NCBI GenBank assembly: GCA_963678675.1
Contig: OY783193.1
Coordinates: forward strand, 7,061,394 to 7,125,393
Source of the DNA: Xiphydria camelus
Taxonomy: Eukaryota; Arthropoda; Insecta; Hymenoptera; Xiphydriidae
Direction: 5' to 3'
DNA length: 64,000 bases
The notes beneath the pieces are model-generated. The model was given only the letters and a program-made list of their open reading frames with translations. It was not told the DNA's origin and searched no databases. Positions within the stretch are counted from its first letter, which is position 1. Each line of letters begins with the position of its first letter. Made by a program: the position numbers and the translations under genes. Shown here one piece after another: positions 55,131-64,000 of the stretch.

Positions 55131-55190
55131 GAGACGGCGACGCGTAGACAGGCGGGGCGAGGGCGTTAACGTCAAACGAGAAACGCGACG

Positions 55191-55745
55191 GGGAGGGAGG
55201 AGAACGCCGCGCACGGCAGTAGGGAAATACCGTCAGAGTCGGACGGAGTTGAGCGTTAATCCGTAAAGTCCGGGGGATAAAAAGCAGACGCGGTTATGAC
55301 AAATAAACTCTGATTTAATTTTCACTCGGCCGTGGCTGCAGGACGGAGGCAGATTAGCCTTCGTATCGCTGTGGGATAGTTATTAATTAATCCCACTCCT
55401 CAGCCTCCTGCACCCCTTTCTCCCTCTCTCTCTCTCTCTTTCTCCCCTCCCTACCGACTTTGCCTACTCTTCGGGGCGTGCGGACCCACGACTGCGAGAT
55501 AAAGCCCTTCCGTAAAGAGCTTTACTTTCGGCGGACGTGGAGCAGTTTGTATCCCGTTGTTGGAAAACGAGTGGAGGAGGAGGCGAAGAAGAGGACGAGG
55601 GAGGCGTTGATCAAAGGGATCGGCTGAATATCGATCGGAAAACAGTGTGCTTTCGAGAGGGTGTACATTAGTTTTAAAGTAAGAGGATCATCGCGTCGGA
55701 TTTTCGATAATAACTTCCGTAATGTTATCGGCACTTGAAAAACTA
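55191..55745. other. Unassigned sequence with short CT tract
   Basis: A CT run lies at about 55421-55440. A minus-strand frame of 92 aa ends in the next MITE region and has no domain. Nothing else was recognised. Confidence 0.35.
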
Positions 55746-56096
55746 CACCGAGAGAAATAATTGCTGGTGGCAAAAGAATGTTTTCTTCAAACAAAAACAT
55801 GATATACTTTTTTATACATACTCGTATATATTATAATATTTTCATATAATTTCATATAATTTCAGATCATAATTTCAAGATTAAGCCATGGTTTTCTTCG
55901 TACAAGCAAATATTTGATAGGCTTGAGTAATTGTTTCTTTTTGCGCAAAAAAAATTTCTCGTTCCCACGAAGGTATTCTTGAATCAAAAATATATATTCT
56001 CTTCGATTAAGAATCTATATTCTAAAAAAATTATAAGATCGTATGTTCTTGATACAAGAAACATTTATTTGACACTAGCAATTATATCTCTCACTG
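55746..56096 (-). mobile_element. Family D MITE, copy 4 (reverse orientation)
   Basis: The ends CACCGAGAGAAATAATTGCTGG and AGCAATTATATCTCTCACTG are flanked by TA on both sides. The order of internal blocks is reversed: TTCTTCAAACAAAAACATGAT, then AAGCCATGGTTTTCTTCGT, then GGCTTGAGTAATT, then CTTGAATCAAAAATATATATT. The copy is therefore full-length but inverted relative to 57348. Confidence 0.88.
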
Positions 56097-57347
56097 TAGG
56101 GTCAGATTGAAGTATTCTAAAATGTAGCGTGTTTATGCAAATAGAAAGCTTTATAAAACGAAGTCTCGAAGATCCACGACAAAGCTTTAGGGTGTCTCGA
56201 GCCCACAGCGGGGGGCCAGGGTCGAATCGACAACCGCGTGAGGATACCAGAAAGGCTGAGATGAATCAGCCGTCAAAAAAAGCTCTCGAACCGCAAACAC
56301 CCTCGATATAGCATCCACGTTTGGGAGTAATTTGTTAGAGCGCGCGAAAACGGACCTCGTCGCAAAGTCACGTTCGACGGAAGCACCCGACGCGGGGGAA
56401 CAAAGCCGCAAGCCCGCGTCGAGCGCGCAAACTCGCCCTTCCACGGGTGTGAGGGGGTGAACCGGGGCGGCGGAGACTCTCGGTGGCGGCATCTCGTATT
56501 TTCGGAGGGTAGTTCGTCGCGTTAGTCAACCCCAGGAACGGTAAAACTTGCCACCCGCCAGGTGGCACCGCGCGCAAGCTCGAGGGGGCAGCTTCGCGAC
56601 GCCGACGGAACTCGCGAGACGACTGATCGACGGAGAGCGACCTTATCGACCATCCAGTAACCGATAACAAATGGAGTGCTCCCGGGCTCGCGGAAATTGG
56701 CCATTTTTCACGCGGCGAGATAAATCAATTTCTTTTCATCGATTGCCGCTTGTTCTCTCCACGCGAGAGAGCACCCACCGACGGCTCTCTCGGCCGTCAT
56801 TTTGTCGTAAACGAAAGGAAATGAGAGCTTTTCATTTACAACTTCCGAGAGAGCAGGATGTAAGTAGTTACGTGCGAGAACATACATGTGCAACGAGAGT
56901 CAATGGAGTTGAGACTAAAGCCCTATACATGTTAGCGCGTTTTAATGAAAATTGCAGCGAAATTTGCACCTCCTGTGATAAATAAACGGTAGAGTAAATT
57001 ATTAATGGCAATATAAATAATAAATCATCCGCGCTTATATACTGAGTTAAGCCGAGAGCTTGGTTCCGCTTCGAAACGTAATTTCCAAGTTAGAAATTAA
57101 ACGGTAAATACGGAGATGAGAGATTACGTGTAAATAATTAATCTAGAAGAAGGACCGAATGATGCCTGAAGCTGAAAGTCGGTGAGGGTTGAGCCGTGAT
57201 CTTGAATCCGTGACAAGATACTCAGAGCCATACGATTATCTCATTGCACTTGACTGTAAATTCTCTTAAATATTTAAATACATTTATATTTACTCATTTC
57301 CTATATCGTTTATTGAATTAAAGTAAAGCTTGCCTGTGAAATAAATA
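56097..57347. other. Mixed block, no gene identified
   Basis: Positions 56180-56850 are CpG-rich, with overlapping frames of 60-104 aa. Positions 56990-57340 are A+T-rich with stops in all frames. No feature was recognised. Confidence 0.35.
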
Positions 57348-57627
57348 CACTGAGAGAAATAATTACTTGTGTCAAAAAAATGTCTTGAATCAAGAACATA
57401 TGATCTTAAACATTTTGAAAAATAGAGATTCTTAGTCGAAGAATAGATCATCTTGATTCAAGAGTACAGTCGTTGTGGAAAAAGAAATTCTTTGTGCGCG
57501 AAAAAAAAATTACTCGAGCCTATCAAAAATTTTCATGTAAAATCTTGAAATTATGTTCTTGAAATTATGTCACGTTTTTGATTGAAGAAAACATTTTTTT
57601 CGTCGCCAGCAATTATTTCTCTCGGTG
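57348..57627 (+). mobile_element. Family D MITE, copy 5
   Basis: The ends CACTGAGAGAAATAATTACTTG and AATTATTTCTCTCGGTG are flanked by TA on both sides. It keeps every family block: GTCTTGAATCAAGAACATATG, AGATTCTTAGTCGAAGAATAG, CTTGATTCAAGAGTAC, ATTACTCGAGCCTATCAAA and TTTTTGATTGAAGAAAACAT. It is a good reference copy without nested DNA. Confidence 0.92.
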
Positions 57628-58322
57628 TATTCATCAGAAAATAGGCTAATATATGATTAATTGAATCAAAGGAATTTGCTCTCCCATGTGATGATAAGGG
57701 AAGCCTATATTGTGCCTTTTGACTGCTGCATAATTTGCATTACGCAAACTTACGGTATTCGCTGTGCCATTCGCTGAAATGCGCAAATATGCACATGGCT
57801 TAATGTGCTCGTCGTCCTTTCCGCAACTCTGTATGGCAATCTACGTACACGGCGAACACACTCGGCGTATATAATCTAGCATTCGGCTGAAACAGTCAGC
57901 GAGAGGTGCACTCTCTCGCTATATCTCTCAGTTTGTCTCTCTTTCTCTCTACTTTCCCCCCCCTCTCCTCTCTCTCTTTCTCTCCCTGATTTCGTGGCAA
58001 ATTAAGCAAGAACAATCGCCTCTTCCGTTCCATTACCATTTTCATAACAGAAAATCCAATAATTGCCGAGAGAGCCCGACTCTGCCTCTCACTGCTGGCG
58101 TAAAATCCCGCGCAGACTTATACACTTCCTCTATGTTCCATTTCTTTCCCCTCCTTACGTTTCGCTCCCCCCATCCCCCTCCCGCTCCATACTAGGACGA
58201 TCTCGATCTCGTAAAGCGAATAATCCTTCGTAAGTCCGATTTGAAGAAAGACGCGGTCATATATCGACGTTTGATTGTCCAATCATAATTGAACATTTCC
58301 ACTACTGCCGACTACTTCACCA
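57628..58322. other. Unassigned sequence with CT-rich stretch
   Basis: CT-rich sequence runs from about 57908 to 57990. No open frame of 60 aa or more is present. No element was recognised. The last 50 bp (58270-58322) look like a decayed first unit of the tandem array that follows. Confidence 0.4.
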
Positions 58323-58645
58323 GACCGCAGTCCTCTTAAACCACTTTCCCGGCGGTCTGATCGCAAGCAGCCTTTACTACTACCGCCGGCCACAAAAGTC
58401 CAGACTGCATTCTTCTTAATCTACTTGTCCGGCACGGTCTGATCGGAACCGTCTCTTACTACTGTATAGCCGGCGAGAGAACAGTCGGATCGCAATTGTC
58501 TTCGTCTACTTGTCCCGTGGTCCGACCACAACCGGTAGCTACCTACTATCGACCACCAATCGCCCGACTGCGATCGCCTTAGTTCGCTTGCTCGGTGGAC
58601 CTGATCGCAACCAGCAGTTACCGCTACAATTACCTCATTGTCAGT
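58323..58645. repeat. Minisatellite of about 80 bp, four diverged units
   Basis: Units start at 58323 (GACCGCAGTCCTCTTAAACC), 58403 (GACTGCATTCTTCTTAATCT), 58488 (GATCGCAATTGTCTTCGTCT) and 58566 (GACTGCGATCGCCTTAGTTC). Each continues with a CTTG(T/C)CC.G-type block, GGTC(T/C)GA(T/C)C.(C/G)AA and a TACTACT-like or TACCTACTA-like stretch. Unit lengths are 80, 85, 78 and about 78 bp. These are not multiples of three, so a protein repeat is unlikely. Confidence 0.78.
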
Positions 58646-58755
58646 CCATTTACTCTCTCCTAGTTCCACATACGTATAGTTCTGGGAATTATTCAGCATA
58701 TATCTGTGTTCTCCTCCCATACCACTATACGAGTAATAGGAGAGAGAGAGAGAGT

Positions 58756-58968
58756 AGCCGAATTTGAATCGGCACCTAAGTTGATCCATCCCTGTATCTA
58801 GAACGGTTACTCCCCTATCAGTTACAAATATGGTTATCAGAACTAACGGAAAAGGTGGGTTATCCGACTTCAAATTCAGCATATAATGTATCTATAATTA
58901 ACCAAACAACTCAAAATAACCTTAATGTTCTGGATACAGGAATGGTCGAAATTCGGCGGCTCTCCCCT
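58756..58968. repeat. Inverted repeat containing a duplicated short motif
   Basis: GATCCATCCCTGTATCTAGAAC (58784) pairs imperfectly with GTTCTGGATACAGGAATGGTC (58928). GCCGAATTT and AAATTCGGC lie outside them, and CCGACTTCAAATTCAGC lies between. A 105-aa plus-strand frame (58925-59242) begins in the right arm and contains a GAG|GTAAGA donor-like site at about 59130. No domain is recognised. Confidence 0.5.
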
Positions 58969-59300
58969 ATATTTTCGACGTACAGAACGTATACGAAGAC
59001 CTCTTTCTCCCCCCGAAATCGACAAAATGACATACCACGCCCGTATTCTCGACGCATCTCAGCTAGAATATTCATCTAAACCAGGACGACGGGCTTATCT
59101 CGATTTTCCGAGACAACCGCGGCTGGAGGTAAGACGAGAGAATCGAGAATCCCGCCGAGAAGCACGACCTGAAGAGAATCACCGTTTTTTACCAGGTTCG
59201 ATGGACGTGCTCGATATAGAATACGCGCTAAAGCAGGTATAAGGCGCTTAGATACAACTTAAAGCCCCACCTAACTGCATTATCGAGGGGGCTGGCCGCG

Positions 59301-61081
59301 GGGAGAGTCGGGTGCGCGGGAGGGACGGCAGGCGGGGATGGTGAGCACCGGAGCAGTGTTAATCAGGCAGGGTAAACGCTCGCCGTTGATTGCACCACAT
59401 AGATAGGTGGCGCGGGTGCGGGAAACGCGACGGTGCACAAAATACGGTGGAAAATCTACGACGGCGGGAACATCGATCGGACAAAAAGCCGGTGCTAACC
59501 GAGAAAGAGGCCGCTCGAGAGCGTAAACGATTCTGTCTCTCTCTTTCCCTCCCCCTCTCTCCCCCTTTCTCTATAACTCTCTTTCCGCGTGTATACGTCA
59601 CCGGGCGAAGCTGCAGCGCCATTTTTCCGCCCTGGCTTTCTCGCCTCGCTTCTGGCCCTCCGGCTTTTTTCAACGCCGCTAATTCCTCGTTGAGAAATGC
59701 CGCGCGGAAGGCCTTAAACGCTTTAAGCGACCGCAAAAAGTCACCGGCGAGAAAGTTACCGGCTTACGGTTGGAGCTCGAGAAGCCATCGGTTTCTCACC
59801 GGAAGACGGAGTTAATCGGTTCTGGCGCTCGGAGGGAAGGGGGTGTGGTGGTTTTCGAAAATATCGTTTTCTTGCACCCCGAGAAAGTCAGTGGTTTATT
59901 CGCGTATCGATCTGTTATAAAAATTATTGGCGATAAGTGGCAATTTATTTATAAAAGGAAAATTTAATTTTCGCACATTCGAATATAGGAATTCATCGAG
60001 TATTTCTCTCTTATCTGACGAATTTTTATTTCATCGTATAAGTAGATTCGTAATTAAATGGATCGACTTGTTAAGAGGCGAGTCGTATTTTTACATTACT
60101 TTTTCAGATCAAAATTTATAGATATCTGTACACAACGCACCGTGTGACAACGGCGAACTCGATTCTCCCGAGCGTGACGTCGATACGCGTCGGATATTCG
60201 AATTTCGACGTGTAGCGGCACAAAGGGCGGGCCCCGACGTGGAATTTTTGCTTTCGGTTGTATTTCAGTTTCGAATTTCCATACCGTCTGCAGGAACCTT
60301 TATGGAAATTCGGCCGACGGGCCTTCCGCAGTCGCCCTCGTCGATATTGACTTCGGGCGAATACTGATAGCGCATGCATTATCCACCTACCGAGCCAGAC
60401 ATACACGCGAGCAAACGATAGACGCGTGACAATAGCGAATGAACCATTTGAAGAGGTTCGATTTAAGGAAAACGATCGTTGATATATTCTACGCGCTGCA
60501 GTTACGTGTGCAATAGAATCTGCCTATATAAAAAGAATCAATATTGCCTGTTCCTTTAACTAAAAAAAAAGAGATTTACTCTCTCTCAATTTCCCACAAT
60601 TTTAAAGTCCGCTCGATTATCAAAACATAATTAAACTCAAAATAATCACCGTAAATACAGCTCCACACACACGATCATCATTTTTAATAAATATCAACGG
60701 TTACATTTGACGCCTTATTTCGAAAACGAATCGAGATACGATAAAAGTTCAAAGACAAAAATCATTCAGATTCGATAGACGAACAACTTTTTCTTCTAAG
60801 CTTTCACCGTACCTCGCCTCGTTTTCCAAATATTCTGTTCGACGCGATATTTTTGCCAATTTACCGCTTGTGCGAATTACCTTAATAACCGCCGACACGA
60901 GCTTTCGAGCAGGACGTTATTATTGACCCTGTATTTTTCTCACGTGTGTATTTTGCTTATACCGTGTACCTGAGGGTCATATCAACGGGTTTACGCAAAA
61001 TAACAGAAAGTTATTAATAGGGCATAGAGAGATCATAGACAAGAACGAGGGAAAAATTGAACGGTGAAAGGGCTTTGAAGT
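59301..61081. other. Mixed block, no gene identified
   Basis: Positions 59290-59860 are CpG-rich with a 141-aa plus frame and a 125-aa minus frame that overlap. Positions 59900-60120 and 60480-61000 are A+T-rich. A 96-aa minus-strand frame at 60116-60406 has no recognised domain. No transposon end was seen. Confidence 0.35.
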
Positions 61082-61221
61082 GGTGAGAAACTATCGAAAA
61101 TAGTACCTTTTATGTCATTAGGCGGAAATCCGAGGTCCTTTCAGACTGTGTTTAATTAGGTCGTAACACAGTCTCAAAAATCCGAGGATTTCAGCCGAAT
61201 GACATACTATTTTTTCTCACG
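61082..61221. mobile_element. Foldback element of 140 bp
   Basis: GGTGAGAAA, AAAATAGTA, TGTCATTAGGCGGAAATCCGA and CAGACTGTGTT on the left mirror AACACAGTCT, CCGAGGATTTCAGCCGAATGA, TACTATTTTTT and TTCTCAC on the right. The centre is about 12 nt. The arms are about 64 bp with few mismatches. It is non-coding. Confidence 0.8.
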
Positions 61222-62362
61222 AATGCCCATTTCTCATAACAAAACAAACAGAAGTATAAACGGCTCATTTCACGTTGCGTTTATCAGTTTGGAAAAAGGA
61301 CCCACTTCGGACTATAAGCAATCTTTTAACAGCCTGCGGACTCCCGGTCGGTGTCATGCGGGAAAAACGCCATCTTACGGTCTAAAAATAGCCTGGAAGA
61401 GGCCTCGAAATGGACATGTGAGTGAGAAAAAATTACTTTACACACGGAAACCGAAAAACAATCGATAACTACAGCCTCGCTTGAGCCCCGAAGACTCTTC
61501 TAGACAGATTTCAATTATTCCCTCTCTCTCCTTCTCTCTCTCCCCCCTTTCTCCTCCCATCCCTCCCAATCCCATCCAGCCCTTCTCCTCCCACCCCCCC
61601 TCCCTTCTCACTCTCTTTCACCCAACCCTACAGATTAAACATTCTTCCCTTAATGGGACTGCAGAACGACGACGCGGTTGCAACGAGCAAGCACGACGAC
61701 GTTCGCGCGTAAAGCCACTATATAAGACCGCGTAGGTACCTACCACCCACTACGTATTAAGCACGGTCGGTATCTACCCCAGATCTTAACTGCGCGGACT
61801 GCTAATTAAAATCATAATTAAATTTCCAACAAAACAGAGTGTCCTCGAGGTCACATTTGTCCCCCGCTGCTCCTCGTGCCTGTATACGCGCGCACATAGG
61901 CGTAAATGTAGGGCACGCTACACGTAGTTACACAAGTAAACGAGTAAGAGACTTCGGGTAGGCGAGATGGTTGCGGGGTGTGAAATTAAAGTCATTAATT
62001 AAGTTAAGACATTCCTCGAATGGCGAAACGCGCGCACGTCGTACGTAACGTTGAGATGAGTGCGTGCACGTATGGGCGGGGGGAGACATCGCCGGCGTCG
62101 GGCGAAGCACGCGGGAACGCAAAAGTCCCGTCAAAAGGAGTGTTCCGAAGGCTTTCAGAATTCCGGCGGTGCGTGCTCCCGGGGTAAACGTGGGTCGAAG
62201 CGAACACTGGCTGCGTAGCTCCGGTTATCCGGGGATACTCGGGAATCTCTTACGTATATGTGTTTTTGAACAAAAAACGTGGAAAGACTGAGGCGATAAA
62301 TTTGAATAATTTATCGGTCTCCCTTTTTTACGAGCTCTACAAAAATGTAAAAATTTACTCTG
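61222..62362. other. Mixed block with CT-rich tract
   Basis: A pyrimidine-rich stretch runs from 61515 to 61640. Frames of 67-89 aa on both strands have no domain. Positions 62040-62220 are CpG-rich. No feature was recognised. Confidence 0.35.
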
Positions 62363-62556
62363 CACTGAGAAAAACAAAGATTACAAATTATTCTGTTAGA
62401 AGGATAATCTGAGTACGAAAGGTAAGATAAATCAAAAATTATCCTTCCAGGGTTTAAAATTTAACCTTCTTTGGAATAATTTTTGATCTAGTTTACCTTT
62501 CGTACTCAGATTATCCTTCAAACAGAATAATTTTTAATCTTTTTTTTTTCTCAGTG
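62363..62556. mobile_element. Family K foldback element with CACTGAG ends
   Basis: CACTGAGAAAAACAAAGATTA and AAATTATTCTGTTAGAAGGAT on the left mirror ATCCTTCAAACAGAATAATTT and TTTTTTTTTCTCAGTG on the right. AATCTGAGTACGAAAGGTAA also pairs with TTACCTTTCGTACTCAGATT. The arms of about 90 bp cover nearly all of the 194 bp. TG flanks both ends. The termini match families A, B, D and E, while the interior is unrelated to them. Confidence 0.9.
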
Positions 62557-62657
62557 TGGAAGATTGTAAAAATTGGTTCAAATTCTTGATACTTTCCTTT
62601 CTGCTGTATAACATACATTTATATTAGATCAATTTTTCGATATGATACGTAAAACTA

Positions 62658-63024
62658 CACTGAGAGGAAAAAGTACTAGTGTCAAAAAATATGTCTCGAA
62701 TGAAGAAGATGATCTTAGAAATTTTTAAGAATACTGATTCTTAGTCGAAAGATATTGAGGGTATCCTGCCAAAAGGGCGTATCCATAAAAATCATGTTTT
62801 GGTTGATACGCCCTTCTGGCAGGAAACCCTCGATATATATTCTTGATTCAAGAGTACCTTCGTTAGAACGAGAAAATCTTCTTTCTGTGCGGGAAGAGCA
62901 ATTACTCGAGCCTGTCAAATATTTTCTTGCACGAAGAAAACCATGGCTTGATCCTGGAATTACATTATGTTTTTGATTGGAAAAAAAAACATTTTTTTCG
63001 CACTACTAATTATTTCTCTCAGTG
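62658..63024 (+). mobile_element. Family D MITE, copy 6, carrying a nested hairpin
   Basis: The ends CACTGAGAGGAAAAAGTACTA and CTAATTATTTCTCTCAGTG are flanked by TA on both sides. The family blocks GATGATCTTAGAAATTTTTAA, TTCTTGATTCAAGAGTACC, CAATTACTCGAGCCTGTCAAA and CCATGGCTTGATCCTGGAATT are present. A 77-bp hairpin at 62756-62832 is inserted in the middle. Confidence 0.92.
62756..62832. mobile_element. 77-bp hairpin insertion inside family D
   Basis: TGAGGGTATCCTGCCAAAAG and GGCGTATCCATAAAA on the left mirror TTGGTTGATACGCC and CTTCTGGCAGGAAACCCTCG on the right. ATAT lies on both sides and may be a target duplication. The host D sequence continues with ATATTCTTGATTCAAGAG. The hairpin has its own G+C-richer composition. 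Confidence 0.82.
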
Positions 63025-64000
63025 TACTTCTGTATCAAACGGTTTAAGAATGCTTGGCAAGACGATAAAAGAATAGAAATTCAGTACTCTAATATACAGA
63101 GCCATCAAATTCTGTGGTTATTTCTATTCGCATTTTGGAATGAAAGTTTTCTCGGTGTACACTAATTTACATGAAAATTAAATTCCCGTAGAATCGTCAA
63201 ATCTACTTATTTTGAGCCTGGCGATAAAATTGCGAGATAGCGTACAAATACATAACTACTGCCTAAGTAGCCTCGAGACTTTTATTTAATTTTTCTCCGC
63301 CAGTTCCGCGTGATTTCACGCGGATGCCCCCCAATACGACGCACAGTTACCACTATACCGTCACCCTCTTCAGCCGCTCGACGCGACGTACGGCGAAGTC
63401 GTAAAGGAATTAATTTAAAAAAATAAGTTTAAAAATCGAGTCGAGAACCCCGTCCATTCTGCCCTGCATCAACCACCTTCACCTCGACCCACCCCCGTGG
63501 CGCGGATATAAATGCGAGGGCGTAAATGCAAATAGGTACATTCCAACGGCGTCCTTAATTAACTTCTTTGCAATTATCATGCCGGTTCCGGTGCAAATGC
63601 GTCTGCAGGCCTGCCACGGTCGTAAAAAGATACGCCTGCAGGCGCGGCTTCTCGCTCTCGACGCGGAAGAATAACGTCGGGACTAACCGGGAATGTCCTC
63701 TTTAGGCGGGTACGCGCGGCACTTCGCTCTACGTATAGGTGTGCGTACCCTGTACGTTCTGTCAAAACGTATATGCTTGAATATACACACACGGCGGTAT
63801 GCGTATACACGTTAATGAGTCGCAGACGGAAGGTCATGCATATGTATGTGGATGGGAAGTGTGTACACATTTAGCGTACAGGTATAGCTTTACGTCCGCC
63901 ACTATATATACGTCATACGTTATCCGTCGTTATCCTACGAAAAAACCACGTACGGTGAATCGATGAACGTTCGATCATCGACATCGACAGAGCTTTTTAT
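63025..64000. other. Unassigned sequence to the window edge
   Basis: A string TTTTCTCGGTGTACAC at about 63150-63165 resembles a family A or D right end, but no matching left part is seen. Positions 63290-63740 are CpG-rich. A 97-aa minus-strand frame (63577-63870) has no recognised domain. Confidence 0.35.

Larger units (their letters stand above)
53557..55190. repeat. Diverged triplication with TATA boxes in two units
   Basis: ACGTCGCTTAAACA(G/A)TTTCCCCC, followed by GCGGATCGGATCA(G/A)CGGAGGGAC, occurs at 53558 and at 54820. ACTTTTCGGTCGCGC (54702) and ATTTTTCGGTCGCGC (55053) start two further matching parts, each running into a TATAAA box and GTTAACGTCAAACGAGAA-type sequence. I read three units: about 53557-53820, 54540-54819 and 54820-55190. 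The first is separated from the second by about 700 bp of later, A+T-rich insertion. Confidence 0.7.

Noticed and set aside
58323..58645. Regular repeats considered as a CRISPR array
   Set aside because: Units are contiguous, about 80 bp and diverged, with no constant repeat/unique spacer pattern, and the window is eukaryotic in character.
62755..62976. 73-aa frame within family D
   Set aside because: It reads through the nested hairpin and the MITE body, which is a dispersed non-coding repeat.

Overview
This window looks like non-coding nuclear DNA of an insect, most likely a hymenopteran such as an ant. The support is indirect. CpG-dense, G+C-rich blocks alternate with A+T-rich islands, pure microsatellites are common, and short non-autonomous DNA transposons are abundant. 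There is no bacterial-style coding density. I found no protein-coding gene, rRNA, tRNA or CRISPR array that I can defend. The open frames are short, overlap on both strands, and lie mostly in CpG-rich or low-complexity sequence where stop codons are rare. The window could be intergenic or lie inside a very large intron.

The content that can be read is a dense community of inverted-repeat elements. About twenty insertions have ends of the type CACTGAGAAAAATAA / TTATTTTTCTCAGTG. They fall into at least five families with unrelated interiors, called A, B, D, E and K here. Most sit between duplicated TA dinucleotides. Family A has nine copies (from 245, 3425, 11221, 16354, 17807, 25175, 29466, 32793 and 42330). 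Family D has six (from 1, 24687, 35779, 55746, 57348 and 62658), family E three (from 6105, 12709 and 26635), family B two (from 9571 and 49085) and family K one (62363). Other TA-flanked families have different ends: 4380-5058, 6129-6515, 6721-6942 with 44706-44907, 39001-39878 and 41187-41671.

Several elements are nested, which gives a relative order of insertion: 6129-6515 inside an E copy, 42500-42697 inside an A copy, palindromes at 24840-24989 and 62756-62832 inside D copies, an arm of another hairpin inside the A copy at 32793, and an A copy inside an older inverted-repeat element at 16192-16685. Free-standing long hairpins or foldbacks lie at 40654-40745 (37 of 38 arm positions complementary), 50888-51172, 52081-52275, 52279-52586, 61082-61221 and 62363-62556.

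A third layer is local duplication: two- to four-unit direct repeats of about 80 to 280 bp at 7437-7877, 29107-29460, 31684-31940, 47010-47571 and 58323-58645, and a diverged triplication at 53557-55190 in which two units carry a TATA box. The rest is G+C-rich, CpG-rich sequence with microsatellites and a few isolated splice-donor-like sites. Those sites would fit untranslated exons but are not proof of any. No transposase is encoded here, so every element in the window would depend on an enzyme encoded elsewhere.
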